A stretch of DNA of 64,000 bases, taken from Anarhynchus alexandrinus. Lineage: Eukaryota; Chordata; Aves; Charadriiformes; Charadriidae. The position numbers and the translations under genes were made by a program. Location of the stretch: the NCBI GenBank assembly GCA_008711295.1, contig VUYV01000003.1, positions 2,651,292 to 2,715,291 on the forward strand, written 5' to 3'. The notes beneath the pieces were generated by a model. It did no database searches, had not been told where the DNA came from, and saw only the letters and a program-made list of their open reading frames with translations. Every line of letters starts with the position of its first letter. Position 1 is the first letter of the stretch. Shown here piece by piece: positions 51,121 through 61,808 of this stretch.

Positions 51121-54100
51121 ACAAATGTCATGACGCTGGTACCTTGAGACTAGGGTATTGATGGAATCACATTCTTCATGTCAGAGTCCATCAAAGAGCA
51201 TTATGTTTTCTGGCTCTAAAATCCATTTTGAATGACTAGTTGCTTTGAATACATACTGATAATGATTGATAGTGAATAGAAGCTGTCCACTGGCAGCATG
51301 TTTTCTTACTGAATGTCAATCCAGTAAGTTTTTTGAAATATGAAAGTGACCGGATTGTTCAGTCTTTTAAACACTGTCAACAGAGCAATCTCTAACTCCC
51401 CGATGGATAAATATTTTTACAATACATTTATTTGTGACACCAGCAAGATATTTCCCTTGAATTTCAGTGATTGTCATCTATGTGCCAAGATGCTGATGCT
51501 TCCCAGGATTAGACAGTAACTCTTCCTCCCTAGTAAGGAACCCTTTTTGATAACAAAAAAAGGAGTTTATCAGAATAATCTAGCAAAGCCACTGGAAGAC
51601 ATTTGTAGCCGGGTTTTCTCATGATTTAATTTACTCAGAATTAAGCTCTTCCTCCCTTCTAGAATAAAGAAATCTGGCCAGTTGGTTCAGTAAGCAGTAG
51701 CTCAACCTTGGATTTCCAATGTAAGGTTACAGAAAAGTATTCTGTTCCTCCCTTCAGCTTTGCTTATTTTGTAAAGGAGTACTTGTTTCTAACTCTTTAG
51801 CTGTGCAGAGCTATATTCCAGAGCTCAAAGACTTTTTTTCCTCTCAAAAACCTACAGCTTTACCCACAGCAGTGAAAGAAAGCCTGGTTGTAAGTTTGGG
51901 ATGCGAGATGGAGATACAAGGGGACTGAATATGTTATGTGTTCTGACATAGGGTTTTTTTGTGGGATTTTGAGCAAATCTCTTCAATTCCTTGTTTCTTA
52001 CTCCCTTATTTTTAAAACGGGCAGGTAGACCTGGAGTTATTTTGAAGATTACTGTAGTTTATGTATGACAGTTTGAAACTGGTAATCTCTTCCATAGAGT
52101 TAAATCTGTCTCTGACTTAGTAGCAATGTACAAAATCATGTTAGAAATCCTTACTCAGGTGCAGAGATGTGAACAAATTCATACAAGCTGAACTGTTGAG
52201 TAACTGGGCAGTATGTGTTACTTTAATCACTGAGGCCTAAAACCAGTAAGATTAATCTAGAGTTCCAAAATGTCTCCTGCAAAAAATTACTTTGGGAATT
52301 AGAAGGCATTACAAAAAAATACAAACACTGCAAGTTTTTTTATCAAAGTAATTTCAGAAGAAACTTCATCACTAATCTAGACATAGATTGGATTTCTCCT
52401 TTTTTCCATTAATGTTTAAAAGATCGAATAACATTATTTGCAACTAAAAACATATTAATTGAGCTTGTGTAATATGGTGCTGGGATGTTGCAATTTTTGC
52501 ACCATTTAATCAGTGAAGCCTAGTTGTATTCAAAGTAGGAACAACCCTAAGATAGATGTATTCATGAAAACTTTGCGCAAGTTTGCCACTGATACCAAGT
52601 AAAGGTCTACAGGGTTTTAAAAAGATAACATTTTATATTTAAAGTGGAGAGGAGTGATTGCTGAGCAGAACAAAGAACTTCGTTCTGAAGTCTGAATTGG
52701 ATTTGGATTTCTAATCTGCTAAGAAGGCGTAAAGAAAAAAATAAAATCATTTAGTGTAGTCTTTTCGTAAGAACAACTCCAAGAAGTATATGCCTTATGG
52801 TGCATCATATTCCTATAATCCTTTGTTCACATAAAGATCACCAGCTTTATCATAATTTATCATAATTATTTATGAATATTTATATTTATAAACTTTAACT
52901 GTTATATGGGGTTCTTTCAAGTGAATCCAATGTACCCTGCAGGTAAACCATAATTTCTCTGAGATTTAGCTGTTTTAAAATATTTTCTTTAGCTGATCTT
53001 TTCATTTATAAGGGCATTGCTAAAGAGAAAGTTTTCAGGTGATCTACGGGAATGAGCAAAACCCCCACAACCCTGGCATGAGAGGCTGACGATATAGCAG
53101 CCTGTTTGTTTTAATTGCTTTTTGTAGGCATGTTCCAGATAATCTTGTGAAATCCATTCTGAATACAATTTGAAAAATAAATGCAGTACTCAGCGATTCC
53201 TTAAAAAGTTCCCTTGCTGTCTTCAGCAACAGAAATGTTTTATATAGAATCTGATTTTTAAATCATAATATGTGTTTGATTCATCACAATGTCACAAGAT
53301 GGATGTGATTAAGAAACGTCATCAAAACTTATGCAGACTTTCTTTATTTTTATTTGTAACTTAAGACTGAAGTTTTGTAAGGGCCTATATAATTGTTTGT
53401 TTGATTATTTTATTGTGTTCCTTCTGTACACCCTGTTGGGGTAAATAATCACTTGCTGATGTTAAGAGCATGTATATTTTGGACTGTTTTAGTTATGAAC
53501 AATGTAGCCAGCAGCTTTAGTTTTAAGTTATTTATTATAAATAGACTGTGCATTACTGGCTTTTGTACATGTATATGGATTTGTAGAGGAAGGAGACAAA
53601 CTGTTTCAGCTGTGAAATACTGACTGCATAACAGCATGGGTGATGAGGACGTGAAAGAGCAGGAAGAGATTTTTACTTACTTGTATTTCTTTCTTGAAAT
53701 ATGGAGTCACCCTAGCTTGTGACACTGTGTATGTAGGTAAAGATGTGCAATAATGGGTTCTTTTGATTCAAAGGGTGAATTAGGATATACCTGAAGAGAA
53801 AGAAGCATTGGCTTTGCTTGATGAGAAATGAAAGTTTTTCGTGATGCATGAGCAAACCTGTGTTGGGAAAAAGGGTTAATTTTGACATGAAATAAAACAC
53901 TGACTTTGTTTCAAATTTGTTTTATTTGTTACCCTTGAAAACTTATGTGAAGTTGAACTAAAAAAATTCCAGGATTGAGTTTGAAACTTTTTGAAAAATT
54001 ACATTTGCAAAATATCACCCCAGAAATGTTTTTAGTTCTTTGTTTAAAAAGAATTCACCGAAAATTATTCAGTTACCTTTTCATGTGGTTATGAAACTGC

Positions 54101-54289
54101 ACGTTTAACTAATAATACATTTGCCAAACATTACTGGAAAAGGAATTGCTGTCAGGAACTGTGTGCCTCTTAGTGAGAGTAAAAAAAATAAAATTTTATT
54201 CCAGGTGTTTACAGAGCCATTCAAAATTCAGCTAGAAGCTGCAAGAAGGGGTCTCGTATCTTTCTTAAGTAGAACACTTTACTGACAAT
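51121..54289. other. Unique AT-rich non-coding DNA
   Basis: No gene or clear repeat. A short AT-rich duplication (ATCATAATTT units) lies near 52848-52870. Further decayed DIRS-like sequence may run beyond 51120, but no motif supports it. Confidence 0.5.
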
Positions 54290-54900
54290 ATTTCGTTCAA
54301 GGCAGGGTCATTTTCAGCGCCCGGGTGCTGACTAATAGGTAGAAGTGGAGGTGGTGCAAAGGATAGCTGAAAGCATGAGCCCCCAGATGAGATCAGGCCC
54401 CCTGCCCATTCAGGTCCAGGTTGCAGCTCATGGGCAAAAGGAGTTGTCCCTTGCTAAAGACAAGCACAGAGGGGACTGGGGATCAGCTGGTTAGAACAGC
54501 TCACCTTAATTAACTTCTAAATGGGAACCTACTGTCACTCCCTGAGCACACCAGGAGACTGCTCTGCAACCCCTTCTCCAATCCCATCTCCCAACACCCA
54601 GTATGTTGCTGGCCTTGATTTTCCCAGACCCCAGCTCCAGCCCCAGTCGCGGCCCTGCTCAGCTCGTTGGGTGGGACTGTGGCTCCAGAAAATGTGTTTC
54701 TTCTTACAGGAAGTATTGGATGAAAATCTCGCTCTAAACCAGATGTGCCCTCTGAAAACTTAAAGGTGAGGGAAGGGTAACTCCCAAGAGTTTGCAATTT
54801 GCTGCGAGTTGTGATCCAAGTTAGCTCCAGTGGCTCGACCTCCCAGTGGTGCTGCAACTGAAGGAAAATTCATGGCGGGAGGTCAGACAGAGCTTTAGGC
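54290..54900. other. Unexplained GC-richer block
   Basis: About 0.6 kb with clearly higher GC content and several CpGs (for example 54318-54323 and 54650-54653) stands in AT-rich DNA. The plus strand has a splice-acceptor-like site (TGTTTCTTCTTACAG, ending 54710) and a donor-like AAAGGTGAGG near 54761-54770, framing about 54 bases. Minus and plus open frames of 115 and 80 codons cross it without recognisable domains. It may be an old LTR, a non-coding exon or an isolated GC island. Confidence 0.3.
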
Positions 54901-56729
54901 TATCTGTACTAAGCACACTTCTAGGAATGGCTGCACCAAAACTGTTTGCAGCTGGCTATTGATAAATCAATACTTTATGAGGGAGGTCCAGAAGATTCAA
55001 AATGCACATTCCCATTGCGAGGGCCAGTGGTGAAAGCCAACCTGTTCACATTGGGGAGTGTGGGATTTGAACATGTAATATAAGAAATGCTTGATTTTTT
55101 TTCTCTGTTTTGACACTGCATTTCAGTGAGAGAGAACTAATCTCTGTTTGTGCTTTTGTGACCAATTGCAGTATCATTTGTAATGCTACCATATCTGGAG
55201 TCCTTCAGTAAAATTCTTTTAATCTTGTCTTCGCATCTTTTACATTCTTTGTAAATTTTTTTTCAAAATAATATGTAAAACAGTTCTTCTAAGGGTTAGA
55301 AACATACTAAGTCCTGTTTCTAATACTGTTGAGAATACTTTTTCTTTTCCCATATCACACCAGATAAGTAATCTGTGCTGTACGGTATAGGTTTACTGTG
55401 AAATTGCCTGTGTTGCTGAATTGCATGCTTTACCACAGCTTGAAATTCCATGGGGAGCTAGTACACTAGCTACATATTATTACCTACTTTGTAGCAGCTA
55501 AAACTGATCATGATTTATTATTAAAATAACAAACTGGAAAATAGATGTACTTACCAGCTATACATGTGGGGTTTTTTTTAACAAACAAATACTACAGTAA
55601 AATAATTCCAAAAGGTCTGCTTTACTAGTCTTGGAGGTTGTACTTACCTGAAAGATTTAGGTGAAAGCATTGGAGATACTTTGTTGCAAAATTTTTTATC
55701 AGAAAAGAAGAAAGATAACCTGTCAAATTCAGTTGTGTTTAAAGTATAGAGAGGTACTAAAACCAAATGGACAACGTTGAACTGACAAGTAAGTACAGCC
55801 ATATGCTTGGTTGCTAAAACAGTGTAAAAATCAAGAAGGTTTTTCAGAATGTACTATGTAAATTATGGAGCAAATAGGAAGTTTCAGTACAACATTCTAT
55901 TGAGTTGCACCTTGCAAAATCCTTGAAAATCTAACTTTTTTTTTTAAACTTGTTTTCATAATATTTATTTACATTTTTAAATGTGACTGTAGGAGGTTAA
56001 AATTTACTGAAGTGACTAGAAGAATTGGTATCTCATCAGAATAGACTGTAGTGTTCTGAAATTTGAACATGTGTTCTCAAATAAGCAAACTATGAAACTA
56101 GACTTTTCTTTCTGCACAGAAATAACTTCCTTCTATGTAGTACAGTGCTAGTGAGATCATTGCAAGTCTTTCTGTAGTAGAAGACTGCCACAATTACAGT
56201 TAAAGTTTTATCAATATCATCATTTATCAGCAACAAGATAATATGATAAATAAATATGATAGATAGATGTGATAAAATATAATACGATAGATAAATCTGA
56301 AGAAATCTAGATCTGAGAAATACAGATTATAGTAATAAACAAACAAAACAGTGTGATCGATCCGCATAATATTAATATAAAATCTCATATATTGACCCAT
56401 TTTGCGAGAGGCTTCCTTTTCTAATTACTTTCTTGAAATTTAACCTCAACTTTAAGGAAGGATTTAAATGATACTTTTTTTGAGCAAGGAGGGACTTGAA
56501 TGGGAAACTGGAAACAATAGATAGCATCGGAAGAGAAATTTACAAGCACAGAAAAGTACAAGCAATTCAAATAATTAAAGGGTGAAAGAAAAAGACACAA
56601 AAAAAGCAAGCGTGGGAACACTTACATAAATTACCAACTAAGTTTCTTCATTTTGCATTCTCTTTTCTCCTTTTGGGCATTCATCAAGAGAGCAGGTCTC
56701 CCAGGCTTAATCAATTACAATGAATGGTG
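54901..56729. other. AT-rich non-coding DNA
   Basis: No gene is supported. A degenerate GATA/ATAAAT-rich stretch lies at 56225-56300. On the minus strand a perfect donor-like CAG/GTAAGT lies at about 55641-55653 with no exon around it that I can support. Confidence 0.5.
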
Positions 56730-56990
56730 CTTTATTTTGGTCAAGTACTTTGGTCTCAGTACAGACCCCTGTGGTATTTCACTTGTTACAAGCCTCCGGG
56801 AAGAGTACAACTCATTAACCATGATCCTCTGAGTCCAATCTTCCACCCTTTTTTTTTGTCCATGTAGCAGTTCAACCATCCAAACCTTAATGTGGGAAAG
56901 AGTATTGAAAGCCTTGTTACAGTCAAGACATTTGGCATCCACAACTTTCCCCTTCTCTACAATCTAGTGATTTTATTAGAGAAGCATAAT
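56730..56990 (-). mobile_element. Old CR1-type LINE relic (reverse transcriptase)
   Basis: A minus-strand frame (56715-56942) keeps several reverse transcriptase words of CR1. LDCNKAFNTLSH (56892-56927; consensus LDFSKAFDTVSH) is followed by WTQRIMVNELYSSRRLVTS (about 56781-56837). Then EIPQGSVLRP (about 56751-56780; consensus [10 protein letters not shown]) ends the readable part. The spacing between the first two words is shorter than normal, so a deletion has occurred. The region upstream on the minus strand (56943-56990) fades. It is clearly more diverged than the 9.4 kb CR1. Confidence 0.78.
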
Positions 56991-57959
56991 ACGGACCTTT
57001 AGGAAGGCATTTGGAGACCAGGACACCTATAGTAACATTATCCTAAATTCTTATAGTAGTCTGTGTTGTTTTGGAAATTGTCTGAAAGGCAGATTTTTAG
57101 TGCCTGGCTGTCGAACAGGCAGTAAGCAGGAATTCAGATTCTTCAGAGATAGGGGATGCCTCTGCGATAATGAAAACCTATACAGAAGCGGTGAAGTTAA
57201 TTTGAATGAAGAACTAGGGCTCTTGAAATTGAAAACTGACTAGCTTATATATAAATTTAAGAGCATGGTAAAGTCAGCAACAGTGGAAGAGAACATTATT
57301 CAGCGTAGAGTATCTGTTGTTGATGAAATCACAAACATTCTATTCTTGAGCAAAGATGCAACAGGTATGAAATCTTCATTTATAGGGCCTCTCTGTAACA
57401 ATGAGCATGATGAGTTTATATTCAATGTCCCTGCAGATTCAATCAAAAATCACTGCATCTCTGCCTAGTTTCAAAAAGGGAAACTGCATGAAAACAAGAT
57501 GAGCAAAAGAATCCCCACAATGACAGTAAATAGCTATTCCAGTTTACCATGACAATCCCAACTACGAATACAGTGAGTGACTCATTATGTTACTAGTCAC
57601 CTAATGTGCAATTTATTATCAGCAGCTACAGAATATGTTAAGTATGTCAAAATAATATCTGTTACAAATAACACTATGGTTAGGTGAGATCTGATCCCAT
57701 ATTATGCACCGTGTAGAGGACTGAAAATTATTATGTTATTTCTTGACTTCTGGAGTTCCTTCCTGGATGCAAATAGATCAAGACCTTTCTTTACTCTCTC
57801 CACTTCGGTTACCCCATCAAGGATTTTTATAAGCTACTGTGTGCTTTATAAACTAAGGGGAATGGCTGCCTGGGATGTTTTGAACACCGAAGGATTGTGT
57901 AACATTGCATCCTATAGATTATGTGGTATGCTTGTGGTGTGCTGCAGAAGACTTTAGTG
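56991..57959. other. Unassigned non-coding DNA between two LINE relics
   Basis: No gene is supported. A 67-codon open frame at 57265-57468 looks less random than most (acidic and mixed composition) but has no recognisable motif. It may be debris of the neighbouring LINE relic. Confidence 0.4.
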
Positions 57960-58790
57960 AATCTGTCTAAAATGAAACCTGGGTTGTGAGACAAGGGCCA
58001 ACTGTGATGAATTGTGGAAAAATCTTATGCGACTCAGTGACCAGAAAATAAAATGGAATTCAATATAGATGAATGTAAAGTGATGCTGATGTCAAAGAGA
58101 GCAGACAAACCCAATTTACCACTTAAAATAGAATCCCAGTCATTGCAGTCAGATGGTAGATTTCAGTTAGGAAGGAGTGAGCCTCAAAAATGAAAGCTTG
58201 CTCATGGCTGGCAGTCACAAAAGAATTGTGAGGGATTATTAGGAATGCAATACAGATCACAGCGGAGAAAATCATTAAGCCACTGTATAATCGTATGCTT
58301 TTCCAGAGGATGTATACTTTGTACAATTCTCCCTTAGCATGAGAGAAGAGAATGATACAAGTTGGAAAATTTAGAGGGGCACGGTAGTGGTGATCAAAGA
58401 TATGGAAAAAGCTTCCACCTGAGAAACAAGTAGGCTAGGACTCTTCAGTCTTGAAAAGAGATGTCTCAGAAAGGATATGACCAAGAGGTTTATTGCATTT
58501 TCATACGGGTTACATGGGAAGAGCGGAAAGGAATGATTATGCCCTCTCTCTTCTGATATAACAACCTGGGCTATCGATTTACACTAACAGGAGTCACATT
58601 CGCAATAAATGAGAGAAAGCAGCTCTTCATGTATCATTTAGTTTAGCAATGGAACTGCTAGCCACAGGACATTGTGGTTCCTAAAAATATACAAAGACTC
58701 AAGACAAGACCAAAGCAACTAGAAAACACTTTCTAACATGGTTTTGGTTTCTGGCATTCAAATTAAATGAAATTATTTTAAAACAAGCTA
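57960..58790 (+). mobile_element. Ancient CR1/L3-like LINE relic (C-terminal ORF2)
   Basis: The plus strand follows the C-terminal half of ORF2 of old amniote CR1/L3-type LINEs. AAATGGAATTCAATATAGAT (58051-58070) and GAATGTAAAGTGATGCTGAT (58071-58090) fit the KMEFNIDKCKVMH-type words. ATGGAAAAAGCTTCCACCTG (about 58402-58421) fits MEKLPPEE. AGGACTCTTCAGTCTTGAAA (58437-58456) fits GLFSLEKR, followed by AGAAAGGATATGACCAAGAG. Later parts read TAACAGGAGTCACATT and AGCAACTAGAAAACACTTTC. Similarity is patchy with many indels. Confidence 0.65.
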
Positions 58791-61305
58791 AGCATAAGTT
58801 ATTCAGATTGATTTCAGAACTGAATTCTGATTTGAAATGTAGAGTGGATTTTCTAAAAAGGATTTGAAGTGGGCGTTGAGAACAAACTTTTGCAAATTGT
58901 TTGCTTTTGCCAATTGCTTATTATAGACTTTTGCAAATTATTAGAACATGTTTAGGTAACCAAACACAAACAAAATGTATATATTTCTTTCTGCAAGCTT
59001 TATTTTCATAGAACACATGCAGAAAACCCTATGCAATTCTCTGGCTGCATTTTCCATCTTTTGACAGGTCTAGTAATCTAAATTTAAGCATATCACAGAA
59101 ACCAATGTTATTACCTATTTCAATTACCTAACAAATGTGATGACATATTTCAATTTGGGCCTTTCTTGGAAAAATAAATATGGTCTGAGGTCTGCATTTT
59201 CTGTTTTATGTGTAATAAGGTTTTTCTTGATAATCCTTCTCAAACACACTGAGATTGCCAAAAATCTGAGTGAAAAGAAACTGATGAAAAGCAAACAAAA
59301 ACTTTGCTTGTAACAATTGAAGTTTAGCATATACAAAGGGGGAAAAACACAGCCAAAATGGAACCAAATAAAAGAAACAGTCAGGGAAACATGGATTTCG
59401 CAGGGAGAGAAGATTTGCTAGTTTATTTAATCCAAATGTTTCTTTTCCTCTGTTCATTCCAAAATGCATCTCTGTAAGCCATAACAGCACTTCTTGATTT
59501 TAAAAAAGAGACTCTTCTAAATTACATGATGGATTATAAAGTCATTACAAAGCACTGGTGATTCAGAGTAGTGTTTCTACATGGAAGAATATTAATAATT
59601 TGTAGTTTTAAATAAAATTATTCCTTCAAACATATTGTTTTGTTTAGCAAACTCTGCTGATGTTAGCCTAGAAAGTTATTTTTTGCTTTCCTTTTCATTA
59701 GTGCTCCTGTATTTTATCACCTGAATTCAGTAGTGATTTCATCTAGTCAAAAAATCCTTTAAAAAACATATTCCAGGTAAAATAAAATCTCGAGTTTCAA
59801 GACTGTAGTTAATTACTCTTAAGATGATAGTGTGGCAGAAGTAGCTGTTGCTGCTTTGACTGATGAGCTGTGCTCTCTACATTAAATTCACCCCTATGCT
59901 TTAAAATTGCCACAAAAAAATTAGTGCCATGTTGTATGCACCTATAGTAGCAACTTGTTTAGTCAAGGGTGTTTTTATATTTCTATAATGAATAATGTCA
60001 GAGCCAAACACTGAGTTGTGACAGTAATAGCAATTTCTCCTGGAATTCAAAATTCAAGAGCATTTTTTTTAATAAAGCTTTTCATACACTTGCCTTTCTT
60101 GCCTAGCATGAGTAAAGTATCCTGGAATATGTAAATCAAAAAAATGTTAAAAACTGTTGAGACTCTCAATTTTGGTGAGGGTTTTTTAGTTTTTTTTCTG
60201 AGCTGCAGAGAACAGGATTCAGAAGGCAGAAGTGAAAAAAAAAAGAAGTCAAATACTACACGCATTTTAATGTCACAGTGTGAAATGATTTTGGTAGGCA
60301 TTTATTTTAATAATCATTGGAGCTTGGTTTAAGTACTGTGGAATAAAACAAAGAAAAAATATTTAACTAGTAAAAATAGAGTTACTCATATAAAACACTT
60401 TTTATGAGACTTTGTTCATTGGTAAATTTCAAGTGACATCTGCTTTTCCAGTTCCATGTAAAAACCAATGTGAAACAGTAGAATTTCTTGTGATGTGGAA
60501 ATTCTTTTTTCCAGTCTGTTTGACAGTGAATATACTGCAGATGGAAATGCTGCAAGTCCATCCAATTCCCATAAGACTGGAAACTGGACTATCACTTGTC
60601 TCTCCTGTTTGGTCTTTGAATGTAGGTTATTCAGTGCAATTAAGACTATATTGCAATAATAAGCCATGCAAATGTTTATTAAAATGTAAGAAAAGGGCAC
60701 AAGGATTTAGCCAGTATTTTCTGCCTGGTTATGTTCTCACCTATTTTGAGATAGGTCAGTCTGTATTTGGTCTGACAATTTTGCAAGTTTGGTTGTGCTA
60801 AGTTAGTCTGTTTCTGGGCTAATATCATGGCGGGGATCTGTAGCATTTTTGTTTGTTTGTTTGTTTTCTTTGACTTGTTCTTGCCACCAACTTCTAAGTT
60901 GACAGTTCAGGTGCCAATCTGACCTACTGAGTATTAAGGAATCTTGTTATTTGCTCTGCTAATCAGGGGTGGGAGCTGCTGCTGAGCCTGGAGAACAATA
61001 TTGCATGTGTGAGTGGATACACGTGAGTGGATTATGCTTTCATTTTAATTTAGTTCTTGGTTCTGTCAGTCTTTGAAGTGGAAAGCATGTTTGATGCCTG
61101 GTTGAGGTGGCTTGTGAAGCTGAATATTCCTTTTCCTCAGTTGCTGAGTGTTGGGAATTGGTCTGGTACTAGCCTGTAACAGTTGTTGCTTGAGTTCTTA
61201 CACATACAAAGCATTTGTTCCTGGAACTGCAAATTTAGGGATTTATCTGAGGGATTTGTTCCAGTCATATAAACTGTTGTTAAAACTAGATCTTAAGTTT
61301 CAGTC
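58791..61305. other. AT-rich non-coding DNA
   Basis: No gene is supported. A GTTT microsatellite lies at 60851-60867 (about four units). A 129-codon open frame at 60412-60801 shows no domain pattern and overlaps a 94-codon frame on the other strand; both look like chance. Confidence 0.5.
60851..60867. repeat. (GTTT)n microsatellite
   Basis: Four GTTT units follow a short T-run (60846-60850). Confidence 0.9.
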
Positions 61306-61808
61306 TCAGTTGGGTTAACCTTGGCTGGACACTAGATGTCCACCGAGCCACTCTATCATTCCCCTTCCTCAACTGGTCAGGGAGAGAAAAATATGACAAA
61401 AGGCTCGTGGGTCGAGATTAGGACAGGGAGAGATCATTCAGCAATTACTGTCCCGGGCAAAACAGACTTGACTTGAGGAAAACTAATTTAATTTATTACC
61501 AATCAAATCAGAGTAGGATAATGAGAAACAGAAACAAATCTTAAAACTCCTTCCCCCCATCCCTCCCTTCTTCCTGGGCTCAACTTCACTCCTGATTTTC
61601 TTTACCTCCTCCCCACCAGTGGCACAGGGGAATGGGGAATGGAGGTTGCAGTCAGTTCTTCACACGTTTTCCCCGCCACTCCTTCCTCCTCATACTCTTC
61701 CCCTGCTCCAGCATGGGGTCCTACCCACAGGAGACAGTCCATGAATTTCTCCAACATGGGTCCTTCCCACGGGCCGCAGTTCTTCATGAATTGCTCCAGT
61801 GTGGTAGG
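61306..61808 (-). mobile_element. Truncated family B LTR, inverted relative to the 11.3 kb copy
   Basis: The minus strand of this segment matches the 3' half of the LTR at 11328-12406. The LTR end lies at about 61306-61330 (plus-strand word GGGTTAACCTTGGCTGGACA). The AATAAA signal follows as its complement near 61495, then CTTAAAACTCCTTCC, then the GC-rich repeats to about 61808 (GAATTGCTCCAGTGTGG). There it stops abruptly, so the 5' half of the LTR is missing. There is no internal viral sequence. Open frames in it are by-products of the repeats. Confidence 0.88.

Noticed and set aside
55060..55080. GTGGGATTTGAACATG, resembling the antisense of a tRNA T-arm
   Set aside because: No acceptor stem, D-arm or anticodon arm can be drawn around it, and the loop sequence is not a proper T-loop.
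55641..55655. Plus-strand TACTTACCTG, resembling the 5' end of U1 snRNA
   Set aside because: The following bases do not match U1. The word is simply the complement of a consensus splice donor.
60412..60801. 129-codon plus-strand frame with an overlapping 94-codon minus-strand frame
   Set aside because: No motif, overlapping frames on both strands and AT-rich composition point to chance.
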